A stretch of 35,250 nt of DNA from RGIG4079 sp045531405. GTDB taxonomy: Bacteria; Bacteroidota; Bacteroidia; Bacteroidales; Muribaculaceae. The stretch lies in assembly GCA_045531405.1 (NCBI GenBank), contig JAZSDX010000054.1, positions 1-35,250 on the forward strand, read 5' to 3'. Under the pieces are notes generated by a model. It made no database searches. It was not told the origin of the DNA and saw nothing but the letters and a program-made list of their open reading frames with translations. Of the stretch, positions 22,597 through 30,498 are shown piece by piece. The number at the start of each line of letters is the position of its first letter. Positions within the stretch are counted from its first letter, which is position 1. The position numbers were made by a program, and so were the translations under genes.

Positions 22597-23655
22597 ATGA
22601 AAGAAATCGTATTGAGCGGTATTCGTGCCACAGGTAATCTCCACTTGGGAAATTATTATGGCGCATTGAGTAAATTTGTGAAGATGCAAGAGGATTATGA
22701 TTGTTTGTTTTTCATAGCTGATTTGCATGCGTTGACTACTCACCCCGATCCAAAAACGCTCCACACTAACGTAAAGAATATCCTTGCCGAATATCTTGCT
22801 GCCGGCGTCAATCCCGAAAAAGCTACAATCTTCGTTCAAAGCGATGTGCCTGAAATTTCAGAGCTATACCTATTATTAAACATGCATGTGGGTATCGGCG
22901 AATTAATGCGCACTGCTTCGTTTAAGGATAAAGCTCGCAAGGCTCTTGGCATCAAGTCAGACAAAGAAGAAGGAGAAATCGAAAAGGAAATCATTGGCAA
23001 CGAATCAAATAAACGCGTAAACGCCGGGCTATTGACCTATCCTACCCTTATGGCTGTTGACATCTTAATTCAAAAGGCCAACAAGGTGCCTGTAGGAAAA
23101 GATCAAGAGCAACACTTGGAGTTGACTCGCCGTTTTGCTCGCCGTTTTAACTCATTCTATGGTGTAGATTTGTTCCCCGAACCCGAAAACTTCAACTTTG
23201 GTGGCAACGCAGTAAAAGTTCCGGGTCTTGACGGCTCAGGCAAAATGGGTAAGAGTGAAGGCAACTGCATATACCTTATCGATGAAGAAAAAGTGCTTCG
23301 CAAAAAAGTAATGCGTGCCGTTACCGATGAGGGTCCAAAAGTGCCAAATTCACCCGTTTCTGCTCCAATCGAAAATCTATTCACATTGATGGAGTTGACT
23401 TCGACACCCGAAGTGATTCAACAATATCGCGACGCATATGCCGATTGTTCAATTCGTTATGGTGATTTGAAGAAGCAATTGGCTGAGGATATTTTGAAAG
23501 TTACACTTCCTATCCGTGAGCGTATCTTAGAAATCCAAAATGACAACGCGTTGTTGGCTCGCGTAATCAAGCAAGGTGCTGACCGTGCTCGCGAACGCGC
23601 TGCCAAGACTCTCAGCGAAGTGCGCGAAATCATGGGAATAAAGAAATTCTATTAA
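22597..23655 (+). CDS. trpS: tryptophanyl-tRNA synthetase
   Basis: A 352-residue class I synthetase that charges tRNA-Trp. The HIGH-type motif is HLGN (16-19) in SGIRATGNLHLGNYYGAL; the KMSKS loop reads KMGKS in LDGSGKMGKSEGN. The stretch LLTYPTLMAVDILIQKANKVPVGKDQEQHLELTR, typical of TrpRS substrate binding, is present. An acidic, Lys-rich insertion of about 20 residues (SDKEEGEIEKEIIGNESNKR) sits between DKARKALGIK and VNAGLLTYP, making it longer than the 330-residue E. coli protein. The gene is single, with its own -7 element and a strong terminator. Confidence 0.96.
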   Translation: MKEIVLSGIRATGNLHLGNYYGALSKFVKMQEDYDCLFFIADLHALTTHPDPKTLHTNVKNILAEYLAAGVNPEKATIFVQSDVPEISELYLLLNMHVGIGELMRTASFKDKARKALGIKSDKEEGEIEKEIIGNESNKRVNAGLLTYPTLMAVDILIQKANKVPVGKDQEQHLELTRRFARRFNSFYGVDLFPEPENFNFGGNAVKVPGLDGSGKMGKSEGNCIYLIDEEKVLRKKVMRAVTDEGPKVPNSPVSAPIENLFTLMELTSTPEVIQQYRDAYADCSIRYGDLKKQLAEDILKVTLPIRERILEIQNDNALLARVIKQGADRARERAAKTLSEVREIMGIKKFY

Positions 23656-23679
23656 TTAGAATCATACTACTACATATTC

Positions 23680-23713
23680 AGAGTGTTGCAATACAGTTGC
23701 AACACTCTTTGTT
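23680..23713 (+). terminator. Rho-independent terminator of trpS
   Basis: The arms AGAGTGTTGCAA (23680-23691) and TTGCAACACTCT (23697-23708) are perfectly paired around TACAG and followed by a T-rich run. Confidence 0.93.
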
Positions 23714-23824
23714 TTTCACGACGAAATCCCAATTTGCGTCAATAATTAACACTTATTTACATACCTGCAACATTATTTAATCTAAAAAATATGTAAATAA
23801 ATCTCAAAAATAAAAATTTATTTT

Positions 23825-23832
23825 TAACTTTG
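23825..23832 (+). promoter_or_regulatory. -7 element for the C39-like secreted protein gene
   Basis: TAACTTTG followed by TG, a full match. It lies 87 nt upstream of the ATG, implying a leader of about 80 nt. No -33 TTTG is seen. Confidence 0.5.
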
Positions 23833-23919
23833 TGCGAATTATATATTGACATATTAGTATCTATACGAAACGTCATAACTAACAAGAACAATTAATTTTT
23901 AAATCTAATAATAAATTCT

Positions 23920-26900
23920 ATGAGTTTCTTTACTAAATTATCAACAATTAAGAAGGCCGCTTTGGCAGCATTCTTTATCACTTCGCTTGGTGCGTCGGCT
24001 CAAATCGACATGTACGAAGTGGGTGATATGGGTTTTATCCGTACACCAATGGAAACGGCTAATGGCATTATCGTTACCAACAACCGTTATTCTGAAATCT
24101 ACACTCTTAAAGACAACACTTTGACTCCTATTTTGAGAGCCAACAACTGTGGTCTTTACACTAACTTGAGCAAAGATGGCAAATATCTCGGCTTCAAAAG
24201 CTTTGATGCTCACGATTATCAAGCCCCTGCTATTCTTGATGTAACAACAGGTGTAGTTACAGTTCTTGAAGACTATGTGTGGGAATGTGGTCAAGTATCA
24301 TTTGCCGACGATGGCACAATGGCTTATACAATGGGGAACAGTCTCATTATCCGCAAAGGCAACTTCCGTAAAGCATTTGACCTTGGTTTCTATACAAACA
24401 TTGCCAACATTTCTCCCGACGGGACACAAGTAGCTTATAGCAACATCGATGGTCGTTCATTCATCATCAATGTTTCCACCGGCGCAAAAGAACAAATCAA
24501 TGTTATCGATGGTTATCGTGCAACATGGTCGCCCGACGGTCAAAAAATGGTTATCCAAACCGCAACAGGCGGTGCTATGGTTCGCGACAACGCTTCAAAA
24601 CGCGTATTTGACCTCGGCAAAGTTGAATCAGTTTCTTGGGCTAACAACTCAAACGAGTTGATTGTTACTCGCGTTGAACGCAAAAATGAATTTGAAATCA
24701 CAAGCAGTGCAATCAAACGCGTAAATTTCGATGGTTCTAACGAAATCACCCTCGTAAACAGTTCAAGCAGTCTTCCGGTTGATGCAATTCTTACTTCAGA
24801 TAATCAACTTGTAATTCCTTACAAAACCGGCGCAAAACGCGGTCTTGCAATAAAAGATCTTCGCACCGGCATCACTCCATTGGCAGCATCAATCGCCGAC
24901 AATTCTGTAATTAATTTAGGCTCTGAAAACGTTTTCGGTGGTCGCATCTCTAACCCTAATGATAATCCTAACATCAAACCAAGCTTAAAACCTGCTGAAG
25001 GTACTATTGGAGAGCTCGACATTCCTTACTTGAGCCAAGTTTATGACTCTCCTGCTGTTAATGGTTGTACAAAACACGGTTATGTAACATGTGCTCCTAC
25101 TTCTGCTTGTATGCACCTTGGTTACTATGATTTGCTACCTCAAAAAACAACAACTCGTCGTTCTGGTGGCTCTATGGGTACTTGCACTCAAATATATGCA
25201 CACGCTATTAGTGCTGTATTTACCAACAAAGCCGGGTCTAAAACATTCAGCGAAACAGCATACGGTAATGGTTGCTATAGCGTTCCCGGTGGTTATGGTT
25301 ATATGTGGACCGGCGACAACTCTCCCGGTGGTGGTCGTATGGGTACTTTTTATACTCTCAATGGTGCGACCTCTGCATCTTACTGTTGGACAGCATCTAC
25401 ATCATGGAGCCAATTCTGCTCAGAAGCAGCTTCAGGTCGTCCTTATCCATTATGTATCGCTCTTGACTCAGGTGGTCACTTGATTCTCGGTTTCCGCACA
25501 AACCAATACTTCCGCACATCTGAAGGTGGCTTCGTAGCTCGCAATGGCTGTTTCGTGTGTCATGACCCTTACGGAGACTGTAATGATAGCTATTGGGCTG
25601 ACGACGATGGTCAACACTCTTCATACGACTGGTTAGGCTACAACAGTGGTCGTGCTAACATTGGTACTTGGTACTGGTCAATCAAAGTTGGCATCCCTTC
25701 AAGTGCAAACCCTGGCACAACAACTGAAATTGGAGTTAAATGCGACCCCGAAAGTATTACACTTGAGGGCGAAGTAGGCTCCACCGAAACAAAATATGTT
25801 GACGTAAAAGTTACCGGTACAGGTCTTTCTTCAGCTATCGCAGTCGCAAGTGCAACTTCAGCTATCACTCCTACTAAACTTGACGGCTGGAACGACCTCA
25901 CAGGTGGCACTCTACGCCTCACTCTTAACACCAACTTCTCAAAAGGTGCCGGCACTTATAACAGCTATGTTGCTGTTCAATCTACATCTACTTACCGCGT
26001 TGAAATCGCCACAACCGTAACTCTCACCAACCCTGCCGGTAGCACAACTACTCCTACTATCTCAGTATCTCCATCAAGTGCTTCATTGAATGCAAAAGTT
26101 GGCGAAACAGCTACTCAAGCAATCACTGTTACAGGTGCTGATTTGACAGGCAACATCTCAGCAACCCTTTCAGGTGATGCTGCATTCTCAATCAACAACA
26201 CTTCACTTGGCACTTCAGGTGGTACAATCACCGTAACATACAAACCAACTGCAGCCGGCACTCAAACAGCTACTCTCACATTGGCTTCAGCAGGTGCTAC
26301 TTCTAAAACTGTATCATTGACAGGTACTGCAACTGCAGCAGGTTCAAGCGAGCCTTCTACTCCATCTGTTTCTGTTGGTCTTACAAAAGTATGGCAAAAC
26401 ACTTCAAGCGTTCCCGGCACAAACAATGGTGGAGACTATCGTTTCGCAGGTGTTTCTAATGGCAAACTTCTTGTAAACGACAAGGCGAACAATAAGATTA
26501 TCGAAATGACTGAAACCGGTCAAGCTGACTTTTATGATCCATCTGCAGCTATCACTGCTAACTATGGTCAAGTTCTTGGTACTGCTATCGGTTGTGACGA
26601 TGCCGGCAATATCCTTGTAAACTCAGGTTTCTCAGGTGCAACTTCAGGCTCTAACTTCACTCTTATCTCAGCCGACCTCCAATCAACTTATAAGATTGAC
26701 TTCAGCACTATTGAAGGTTACACTGCTGCTCGCGTTGACCAAATTGGTCGCATCCGTGGTAATATGCTTTCAAGCGAAGGTGGTTACGTATTCCTTGCTC
26801 CAAACGGCGGCACAACAGTACTTATTGCTAAAATCGCTAATGGTGCAATCGTAGCAGATTACTCACAAGTTTCTAATGCAACAGGTTTGACTAACACTAC

Positions 26901-27522
26901 TTCATTCATTTGCCAACCTGCATTTGAAACTGTAGCAGAAATCGATGCTCTTATGGACGACAACAACGACCTTTCAAATGCATTCATTCTCCGTAGCCGT
27001 GGTCTTCCTACCGGCATCTATGCTTGGAACACCGACAACTCTGCAATGGTTACCGCTTGGTCGTTCACTACTGCAACATCTGAAGGCTACACAACTACAA
27101 AAGCAGGTGTTGAAGGTTTTGACTGGTTCAAACTCAACGACAAATCTTATTTCATCTTGCCAATGACATCGGCTGGCAGTGATGCAACTCGTGGTTCTTA
27201 CTTCGGAGTATTTGACGAAGAAGGTAATGCCGTTGCTTACTGGACAGAAGGTGAAAAAGCAACAGGTAACGCATGTATGGGTAGCTTCATCGCTGTTCCA
27301 AGAGATGAAAATTCAGTATTCATCTATCACTTCGTTCCTGCTACAGTTGCTGAAAAATTCATCTTCGCAGTTGCGACTACAGGTGTGAATGGTGTAGAAA
27401 TCGAAAACGTTGATGCTCCTGTTAAGTATTACAACCTCCAAGGTGTAGAAGTTGCTAATCCTTCAAATGGTATCTTCATCAAGGTTCAAGGCAACAAAGC
27501 AACAAAGGAATACATTAAGTAA
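23920..27522 (+). CDS. large secreted protein with C39-like cysteine peptidase core and T9SS-type C-terminus
   Basis: A 1200-residue modular secreted protein. Order: signal peptide (1-27, ending GASAQ); a TolB/WD40-like beta-propeller (about 30-350, with SPDGTQVAYS and SPDGQKMVIQ blades); a C39-like papain-fold peptidase (about 365-600) opening with ELDIPYLSQVYDSP, candidate triad Cys391 (in VTCAPTSACM), His520 (GGHLILGF) and Asp549 (CHDPYGD); two beta-sandwich modules (about 605-705 and 712-810, the second Ser/Thr-rich and Ig-like); a second propeller-like region (about 825-1150); and a C-terminal motif VKYYNLQGVEVANPSNGIFI ending in basic residues. That end is shared with the second CotH-like protein and resembles a T9SS sorting domain. 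The substrate is unknown. It is not near an ABC exporter, so a bacteriocin-leader peptidase role is unlikely. Confidence 0.75.
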   Translation: MSFFTKLSTIKKAALAAFFITSLGASAQIDMYEVGDMGFIRTPMETANGIIVTNNRYSEIYTLKDNTLTPILRANNCGLYTNLSKDGKYLGFKSFDAHDYQAPAILDVTTGVVTVLEDYVWECGQVSFADDGTMAYTMGNSLIIRKGNFRKAFDLGFYTNIANISPDGTQVAYSNIDGRSFIINVSTGAKEQINVIDGYRATWSPDGQKMVIQTATGGAMVRDNASKRVFDLGKVESVSWANNSNELIVTRVERKNEFEITSSAIKRVNFDGSNEITLVNSSSSLPVDAILTSDNQLVIPYKTGAKRGLAIKDLRTGITPLAASIADNSVINLGSENVFGGRISNPNDNPNIKPSLKPAEGTIGELDIPYLSQVYDSPAVNGCTKHGYVTCAPTSACMHLGYYDLLPQKTTTRRSGGSMGTCTQIYAHAISAVFTNKAGSKTFSETAYGNGCYSVPGGYGYMWTGDNSPGGGRMGTFYTLNGATSASYCWTASTSWSQFCSEAASGRPYPLCIALDSGGHLILGFRTNQYFRTSEGGFVARNGCFVCHDPYGDCNDSYWADDDGQHSSYDWLGYNSGRANIGTWYWSIKVGIPSSANPGTTTEIGVKCDPESITLEGEVGSTETKYVDVKVTGTGLSSAIAVASATSAITPTKLDGWNDLTGGTLRLTLNTNFSKGAGTYNSYVAVQSTSTYRVEIATTVTLTNPAGSTTTPTISVSPSSASLNAKVGETATQAITVTGADLTGNISATLSGDAAFSINNTSLGTSGGTITVTYKPTAAGTQTATLTLASAGATSKTVSLTGTATAAGSSEPSTPSVSVGLTKVWQNTSSVPGTNNGGDYRFAGVSNGKLLVNDKANNKIIEMTETGQADFYDPSAAITANYGQVLGTAIGCDDAGNILVNSGFSGATSGSNFTLISADLQSTYKIDFSTIEGYTAARVDQIGRIRGNMLSSEGGYVFLAPNGGTTVLIAKIANGAIVADYSQVSNATGLTNTTSFICQPAFETVAEIDALMDDNNDLSNAFILRSRGLPTGIYAWNTDNSAMVTAWSFTTATSEGYTTTKAGVEGFDWFKLNDKSYFILPMTSAGSDATRGSYFGVFDEEGNAVAYWTEGEKATGNACMGSFIAVPRDENSVFIYHFVPATVAEKFIFAVATTGVNGVEIENVDAPVKYYNLQGVEVANPSNGIFIKVQGNKATKEYIK

Positions 27523-27569
27523 TTGAAAATAGAAAATTATAGTAAATATAGTTACTATAAATCAATCAC

Positions 27570-27599
27570 AAGTGAGCAATCCACATGGGTTGCTCACTT
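27570..27599 (+). terminator. terminator of the C39-like protein gene
   Basis: A 13-bp stem (27570-27582 with 27587-27599) with one T-G pair and the tetraloop ACAT, followed by an AT-rich tail. It is 47 nt past the stop. Confidence 0.85.
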
Positions 27600-27901
27600 T
27601 ATTATATTAATCCATTCCATAGTAACAATAGTGACTTAGCCACTATAACTATATCCTTTAACTATACCCTTTAACCCCTTTCATTTTTAATTTTTCGCCA
27701 AATCACATTGTTATTTAGCAAATTATTACTAATTTTGCATCCGATTTCACAGAAGCATTATTGATGCTATGATAATCAACAAATAATAAAACTCTTTTAT
27801 TAGGAAGGGGGTTAAGTTCTCATAAGACAGATATAACTAAAATATCAACTTTAGCATTTCAAACATTTTTTGTAAAAAGACAAGAAATGAGATAAAAAAG
27901 T
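27600..27901 (+). other. non-coding stretch upstream of rpsU, possible small RNA or second leader
   Basis: No protein gene is seen. A good promoter-like pair, TTG (27708-27710) - 19 nt - TAATTTTG (27730-27737), would start a transcript near 27744. Downstream lie a small AGCAT/ATGCT hairpin (about 27751-27766) and a perfect 8-bp hairpin TAATAAAA-CTC-TTTTATTA (27784-27802), then the purine-rich GGAAGGGGG. No good terminator precedes the rpsU promoter, so the RNA may run into rpsU. Confidence 0.35.
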
Positions 27902-27932
27902 TTTGTCATATAAAAAAGTATGCGTAACTTTG
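27902..27932 (+). promoter_or_regulatory. promoter of rpsU
   Basis: -33 TTTG (27902-27905), 19-nt spacer, -7 TAACTTTG (27925-27932): a consensus Bacteroidetes promoter about 50 nt upstream of rpsU. Confidence 0.8.
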
Positions 27933-27981
27933 CCCCGCAAAACAAAAAACAGATAATAACTTAAAAAACAATTATAACAAA

Positions 27982-28173
27982 ATGATTATCGTACAAGTAA
28001 AAGAAGGCGAAAACATCGAAAGAGCTTTAAAGAAATTCAAACGTAAATTTGAAAAAACCGGCATTGTAAAAGAACTCCGTAGCCGTCAAGCATTCCAAAA
28101 ACCATCAGTGACTAATCGTAAAAAAATGATGAAAGCTGTTTACGTACAAAAATTACGTTCGGTTGAAGAATAA
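27982..28173 (+). CDS. rpsU: 30S ribosomal protein S21
   Basis: A 63-residue basic protein of full S21 length. MIIVQVKEGENIERALKKFKRKFEKTGIVKELRSRQAFQKP is the family pattern (VxxxEnIexALrrFKRxxxktGilxElrrRexyekPs), followed by a Lys/Arg-rich tail. S21 binds the 30S platform near the anti-Shine-Dalgarno end of 16S rRNA and affects initiation. It heads the unit rpsU - recombinase - hpf. The 105-nt gap to the recombinase gene is strongly structured, so read-through may be limited. Confidence 0.96.
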   Translation: MIIVQVKEGENIERALKKFKRKFEKTGIVKELRSRQAFQKPSVTNRKKMMKAVYVQKLRSVEE

Positions 28174-28223
28174 TTAATTTTTTCTCTAAATTTATTTGGA
28201 AAATTAAAAAGAAAAGCATAAAT

Positions 28224-28269
28224 TCGTAGCTACAGAAACTGATTAACGGAAATATCCGTAATCGTAGCT
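28224..28269 (+). repeat. direct repeats TCGTAGCT flanking a hairpin, rpsU-recombinase gap
   Basis: TCGTAGCT occurs at 28224-28231 and 28262-28269. Between them a 9-bp stem forms from GATTAACGGA (28241-28250) and TCCGTAATC (28255-28263) with one bulged A and loop AATA. It lies just upstream of the recombinase start and has no T-run. Confidence 0.5.
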
Positions 28270-28278
28270 CAACGAGAT

Positions 28279-29181
28279 ATGCTAATTAGTTCTTTCTTAA
28301 CATATATACGGTGTGAACTGAATCTTTCGGTTCACACCGTTTCGTCATATCAGCATGATCTTGAGCAATGGCGAGAATTTGCGACAGGTGGAAAAATTGA
28401 CACATTTAACCCTATCGACACTACGCCAAACGACCTTCGAGTATGGATTGCACATTTGGCTTCAAACGGAATGGCTCCTCGCACGATAAGAAGAAAAATA
28501 CAATCTTTGCGTGCTTTTTATCGCTACTTGAATCGCTATCATAATGTAAAAAACAATCCTGCCACCGAACTGCCGTTGGCTCGAGGAGAGAAAAATCTTC
28601 CAATATATATACGTCAAAGTGAAACACAATCAATGCTAAATACATCATGGGACAACGATGATTATATTGCGGCGCGCGATCATCTCATCATGCTTATGTT
28701 CTACTCCACCGGAATGCGTTGTAGTGAGCTCGAGACATTAACCGATGTAAATGTAGATTGCACTCGTGGCGAACTAAAAGTGCTCGGTAAACGTAATAAA
28801 GAAAGAATCATTCCTTTTGGCAATGAAATGCGTGAAACAATAAACATATACCGAGCATTGCGCGATGACATTATAGGGGAAACTCCCGAACGGTTTTTCA
28901 CTCGTCCAACGGGCGAGCCTATGTATCGCAAACTTATATACAATATTGTTCATAGAGAATTATCAGCATCCGGCGTTCACGCATCACGCCAAAGCCCACA
29001 CGTGCTACGCCATTCATTTGCGACAGATATGCTCAACAACGGCGCCGACTTAAATGCTGTGCAACAATTATTAGGACATCAATCACTTGCTACAACGCAA
29101 GTATATACTCATATAACATACCGTGAATTAAAACTTAATTATCAACACGCACATCCACGTGCATTAAAAAAAGGAGGATAA
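28279..29181 (+). CDS. tyrosine recombinase, XerC/XerD type
   Basis: A 300-residue tyrosine recombinase of the size of XerC/XerD, which resolve chromosome dimers at dif. An N-terminal SAM-like core-binding domain (about 1-90; FLTYIRCELNLSVHTVSSYQ is close to the Xer consensus) precedes the catalytic domain. The catalytic set is complete: Arg147 (STGMRCSEL), Lys171 (LGKRNKERIIPF), His241 and Arg244 (HVLRHSFATDML), His267 (LLGHQSL) and Tyr276 (TTQVYTHI). XerC and XerD cannot be told apart by eye. Codons 10-21 encode a 15-bp hairpin (see the hairpin entry). The hpf ATG follows the stop by 1 nt, indicating coupling. It is a housekeeping-type recombinase; no att sites or cargo are seen. Confidence 0.92.
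   Translation: MLISSFLTYIRCELNLSVHTVSSYQHDLEQWREFATGGKIDTFNPIDTTPNDLRVWIAHLASNGMAPRTIRRKIQSLRAFYRYLNRYHNVKNNPATELPLARGEKNLPIYIRQSETQSMLNTSWDNDDYIAARDHLIMLMFYSTGMRCSELETLTDVNVDCTRGELKVLGKRNKERIIPFGNEMRETINIYRALRDDIIGETPERFFTRPTGEPMYRKLIYNIVHRELSASGVHASRQSPHVLRHSFATDMLNNGADLNAVQQLLGHQSLATTQVYTHITYRELKLNYQHAHPRALKKGG
28308..28340 (+). terminator. 15-bp hairpin inside the start of the recombinase gene
   Basis: ACGGTGTGAACTGAA (28308-28322) pairs with TTCGGTTCACACCGT (28326-28340), one G-T wobble, loop TCT, followed by TTCG. It lies 30 nt into the recombinase coding sequence. It has the stem strength of an intrinsic terminator but a poor T-run, so it may be an attenuator, an rpsU mRNA 3' end or a translational brake. 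Confidence 0.45.
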
Positions 29182-29182
29182 T

Positions 29183-29476
29183 ATGGAAGTAAAAATTAAA
29201 GCCATCCATTTCGACATCGCTGAAAAACTTGAACAGTTTATCAACAAAAAAGCCGACCGTCTTGCTCGTAAAAATGAAGATATCGCAAATGTCGATGTAT
29301 CTCTCAAGGTAGTAAAACCCGAAAGCGCAATGAACAAAGAGGCAATTATAAAAGTAACCGTACCTCAACACGACGATATAGTAGCCTCTAAAACAGCCGA
29401 CACATTTGAAGAAGCTATCGATATGTGCCTCGAGGCAATAGAACGTCAACTCGAAAAGAAAAAAGGCAAAAAATAA
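29183..29476 (+). CDS. hpf: short ribosome hibernation promoting factor
   Basis: A 97-residue protein of the HPF/YfiA (RaiA) family, short form without the C-terminal dimerisation domain. MEVKIKAIHFDIAEKLEQFINKKADRLARK shows the beta-alpha start, DVSLKVVKPES the middle strands, and DTFEEAIDMCLEAIERQLEKKKGKK the basic C-terminal helix that contacts rRNA. It binds the 30S decoding region in slow growth and silences ribosomes. The start codon is 1 nt past the recombinase stop, so its expression probably depends on translation of the recombinase. The pairing with S21 at the head of the unit suggests a ribosome-linked operon. Confidence 0.93.
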   Translation: MEVKIKAIHFDIAEKLEQFINKKADRLARKNEDIANVDVSLKVVKPESAMNKEAIIKVTVPQHDDIVASKTADTFEEAIDMCLEAIERQLEKKKGKK

Positions 29477-29504
29477 ACAATATTTCAATTAACATAACCC
29501 AAGT

Positions 29505-29530
29505 CCCCACCCCAAAGGTGGGGCTTTTTT
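29505..29530 (+). terminator. terminator of the rpsU-hpf unit
   Basis: The GC-rich stem CCCCACC (29505-29511) with GGTGGGG (29517-29523) is followed by C and six T, 28 nt past the hpf stop. Confidence 0.9.
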
Positions 29531-29547
29531 ATATCCCTACTTTTTTA

Positions 29548-29555
29548 TATATTTG
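29548..29555 (+). promoter_or_regulatory. -7 element of the formate/nitrite-type channel gene
   Basis: TATATTTG followed by CAC, a full match 26 nt upstream of the ATG. The T-run of the preceding terminator overlaps the -33 region. Confidence 0.5.
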
Positions 29556-29581
29556 CACATTAATTAATCAATAATTATTCT

Positions 29582-30382
29582 ATGAGCGTCAATAGCCCTA
29601 AAGATGTAATCGAATCGGCTGTAATAGTCGGACAAAATAAAGTTAAGTTAAGTAGTGGCAATTATGGAAAGTTTGCTATTCTCTCAATGCTTGCTGGTGT
29701 ATATATTGCCTTTGGAGGAATTCTATCTTTAACTATAGGGTTCGGATTTCCCGAAATCACCGCCAACAATCCCTCTCTACAAAAATTATTAAGTGGCTGT
29801 ATGTTCCCCATAGGATTGATATTGGTGGTGCTTCTCGGAGCCGAGCTATTTACCGGCAATAATGCTCTATTAATACCGGCTTATATGAAAAAACATTATG
29901 GAGCATGGGCTATCATTAAAAACTGGACTTTAGTGTATTTTGGCAATCTCATCGGTGCATTGGCGTTTACATATTTTTTGGTATATCAATGTGGGCTGAC
30001 TGCTGCCGATCCTTATCATAGTGCAATCATAAAGGTGGCAGAGGCAAAAGTATCAATGTCATGGGGAATGGTTTTCCTAAAAGGCATTGGTGCAAACTGG
30101 TGTGTGTGTCTTGCCGTGTGGTTAGCGTTGTCGAGTCGCAGTTTCGTTGGCAAAATGCTTGGGTGCTGGCTCCCGGTAATGGCATTTGTAGCTCTTGGTT
30201 ATGAGCACTCTATTGCAAATATGTTCTTTATTCCTCTTGGCATAATGGAAGGTGCAAATGTGGAAATATGGCAATCTATCACAACCAACTTTATTCCTGC
30301 CACATTGGGAAATATTGTTGGAGGAGCATTATTTGTAGGTTGCGCCTACGGATATGTCAATTTGTCAAAAAATAGCAACTAA
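29582..30382 (+). CDS. formate/nitrite transporter (FNT) family channel
   Basis: A 266-residue membrane protein with six helices, the FocA/NirC/FdhC family. FNT signatures are GAELFTGNN (86-94), GIGANWCVCLAVWLA (168-182) and GYEHSIANMFFIPLG (206-220). Thr91 and His209, the gating and pore residues of FocA, occur at the same numbers here. The substrate may be formate, nitrite, hydrosulfide or another small anion. In a fermenting Bacteroidales, formate is the likely one, although pyruvate formate-lyase genes are not in the window. The gene is single, between hpf and fba, with its own promoter. Confidence 0.9.
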   Translation: MSVNSPKDVIESAVIVGQNKVKLSSGNYGKFAILSMLAGVYIAFGGILSLTIGFGFPEITANNPSLQKLLSGCMFPIGLILVVLLGAELFTGNNALLIPAYMKKHYGAWAIIKNWTLVYFGNLIGALAFTYFLVYQCGLTAADPYHSAIIKVAEAKVSMSWGMVFLKGIGANWCVCLAVWLALSSRSFVGKMLGCWLPVMAFVALGYEHSIANMFFIPLGIMEGANVEIWQSITTNFIPATLGNIVGGALFVGCAYGYVNLSKNSN

Positions 30383-30441
30383 ATCCCTATATTTTAGAAA
30401 AATTTATTGCAATTGTGCTTTTATATGAAATAATAAAGCAG

Positions 30442-30449
30442 TAACTTTG
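30442..30449 (+). promoter_or_regulatory. -7 element of fba
   Basis: TAACTTTG followed by CACTGCG, a full match 49 nt upstream of the aldolase ATG. The -33 is weak. Confidence 0.6.
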
Positions 30450-30498
30450 CACTGCGAAAAAGAAAATAAATTTTATTCACTTTATAAAATAAAGCAAA

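Noticed and set aside
22339..22839. Minus-strand open frame of 166 codons overlapping tRNA-Pro and trpS
   Set aside because: It contains GYQDSNLGPPAPKAGALTGL, the well-known false translation of the antisense strand of a tRNA-Pro gene, and the rest is antisense to trpS.
23920..27522. Bacteriocin-processing system, suggested by the C39-like domain
   Set aside because: There is no ABC-exporter domain, no double-glycine leader peptide gene and no immunity gene nearby. The protein is secreted and modular.
27523..27981. CRISPR array or tandem repeat in the long gap before rpsU
   Set aside because: Only isolated hairpins are present; there are no evenly spaced direct repeats.
28279..29181. Integrase of an integrated mobile element
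   Set aside because: Length and motifs are those of XerC/XerD, it lies in a rpsU-hpf unit, and no att repeats, excisionase or cargo genes are visible.
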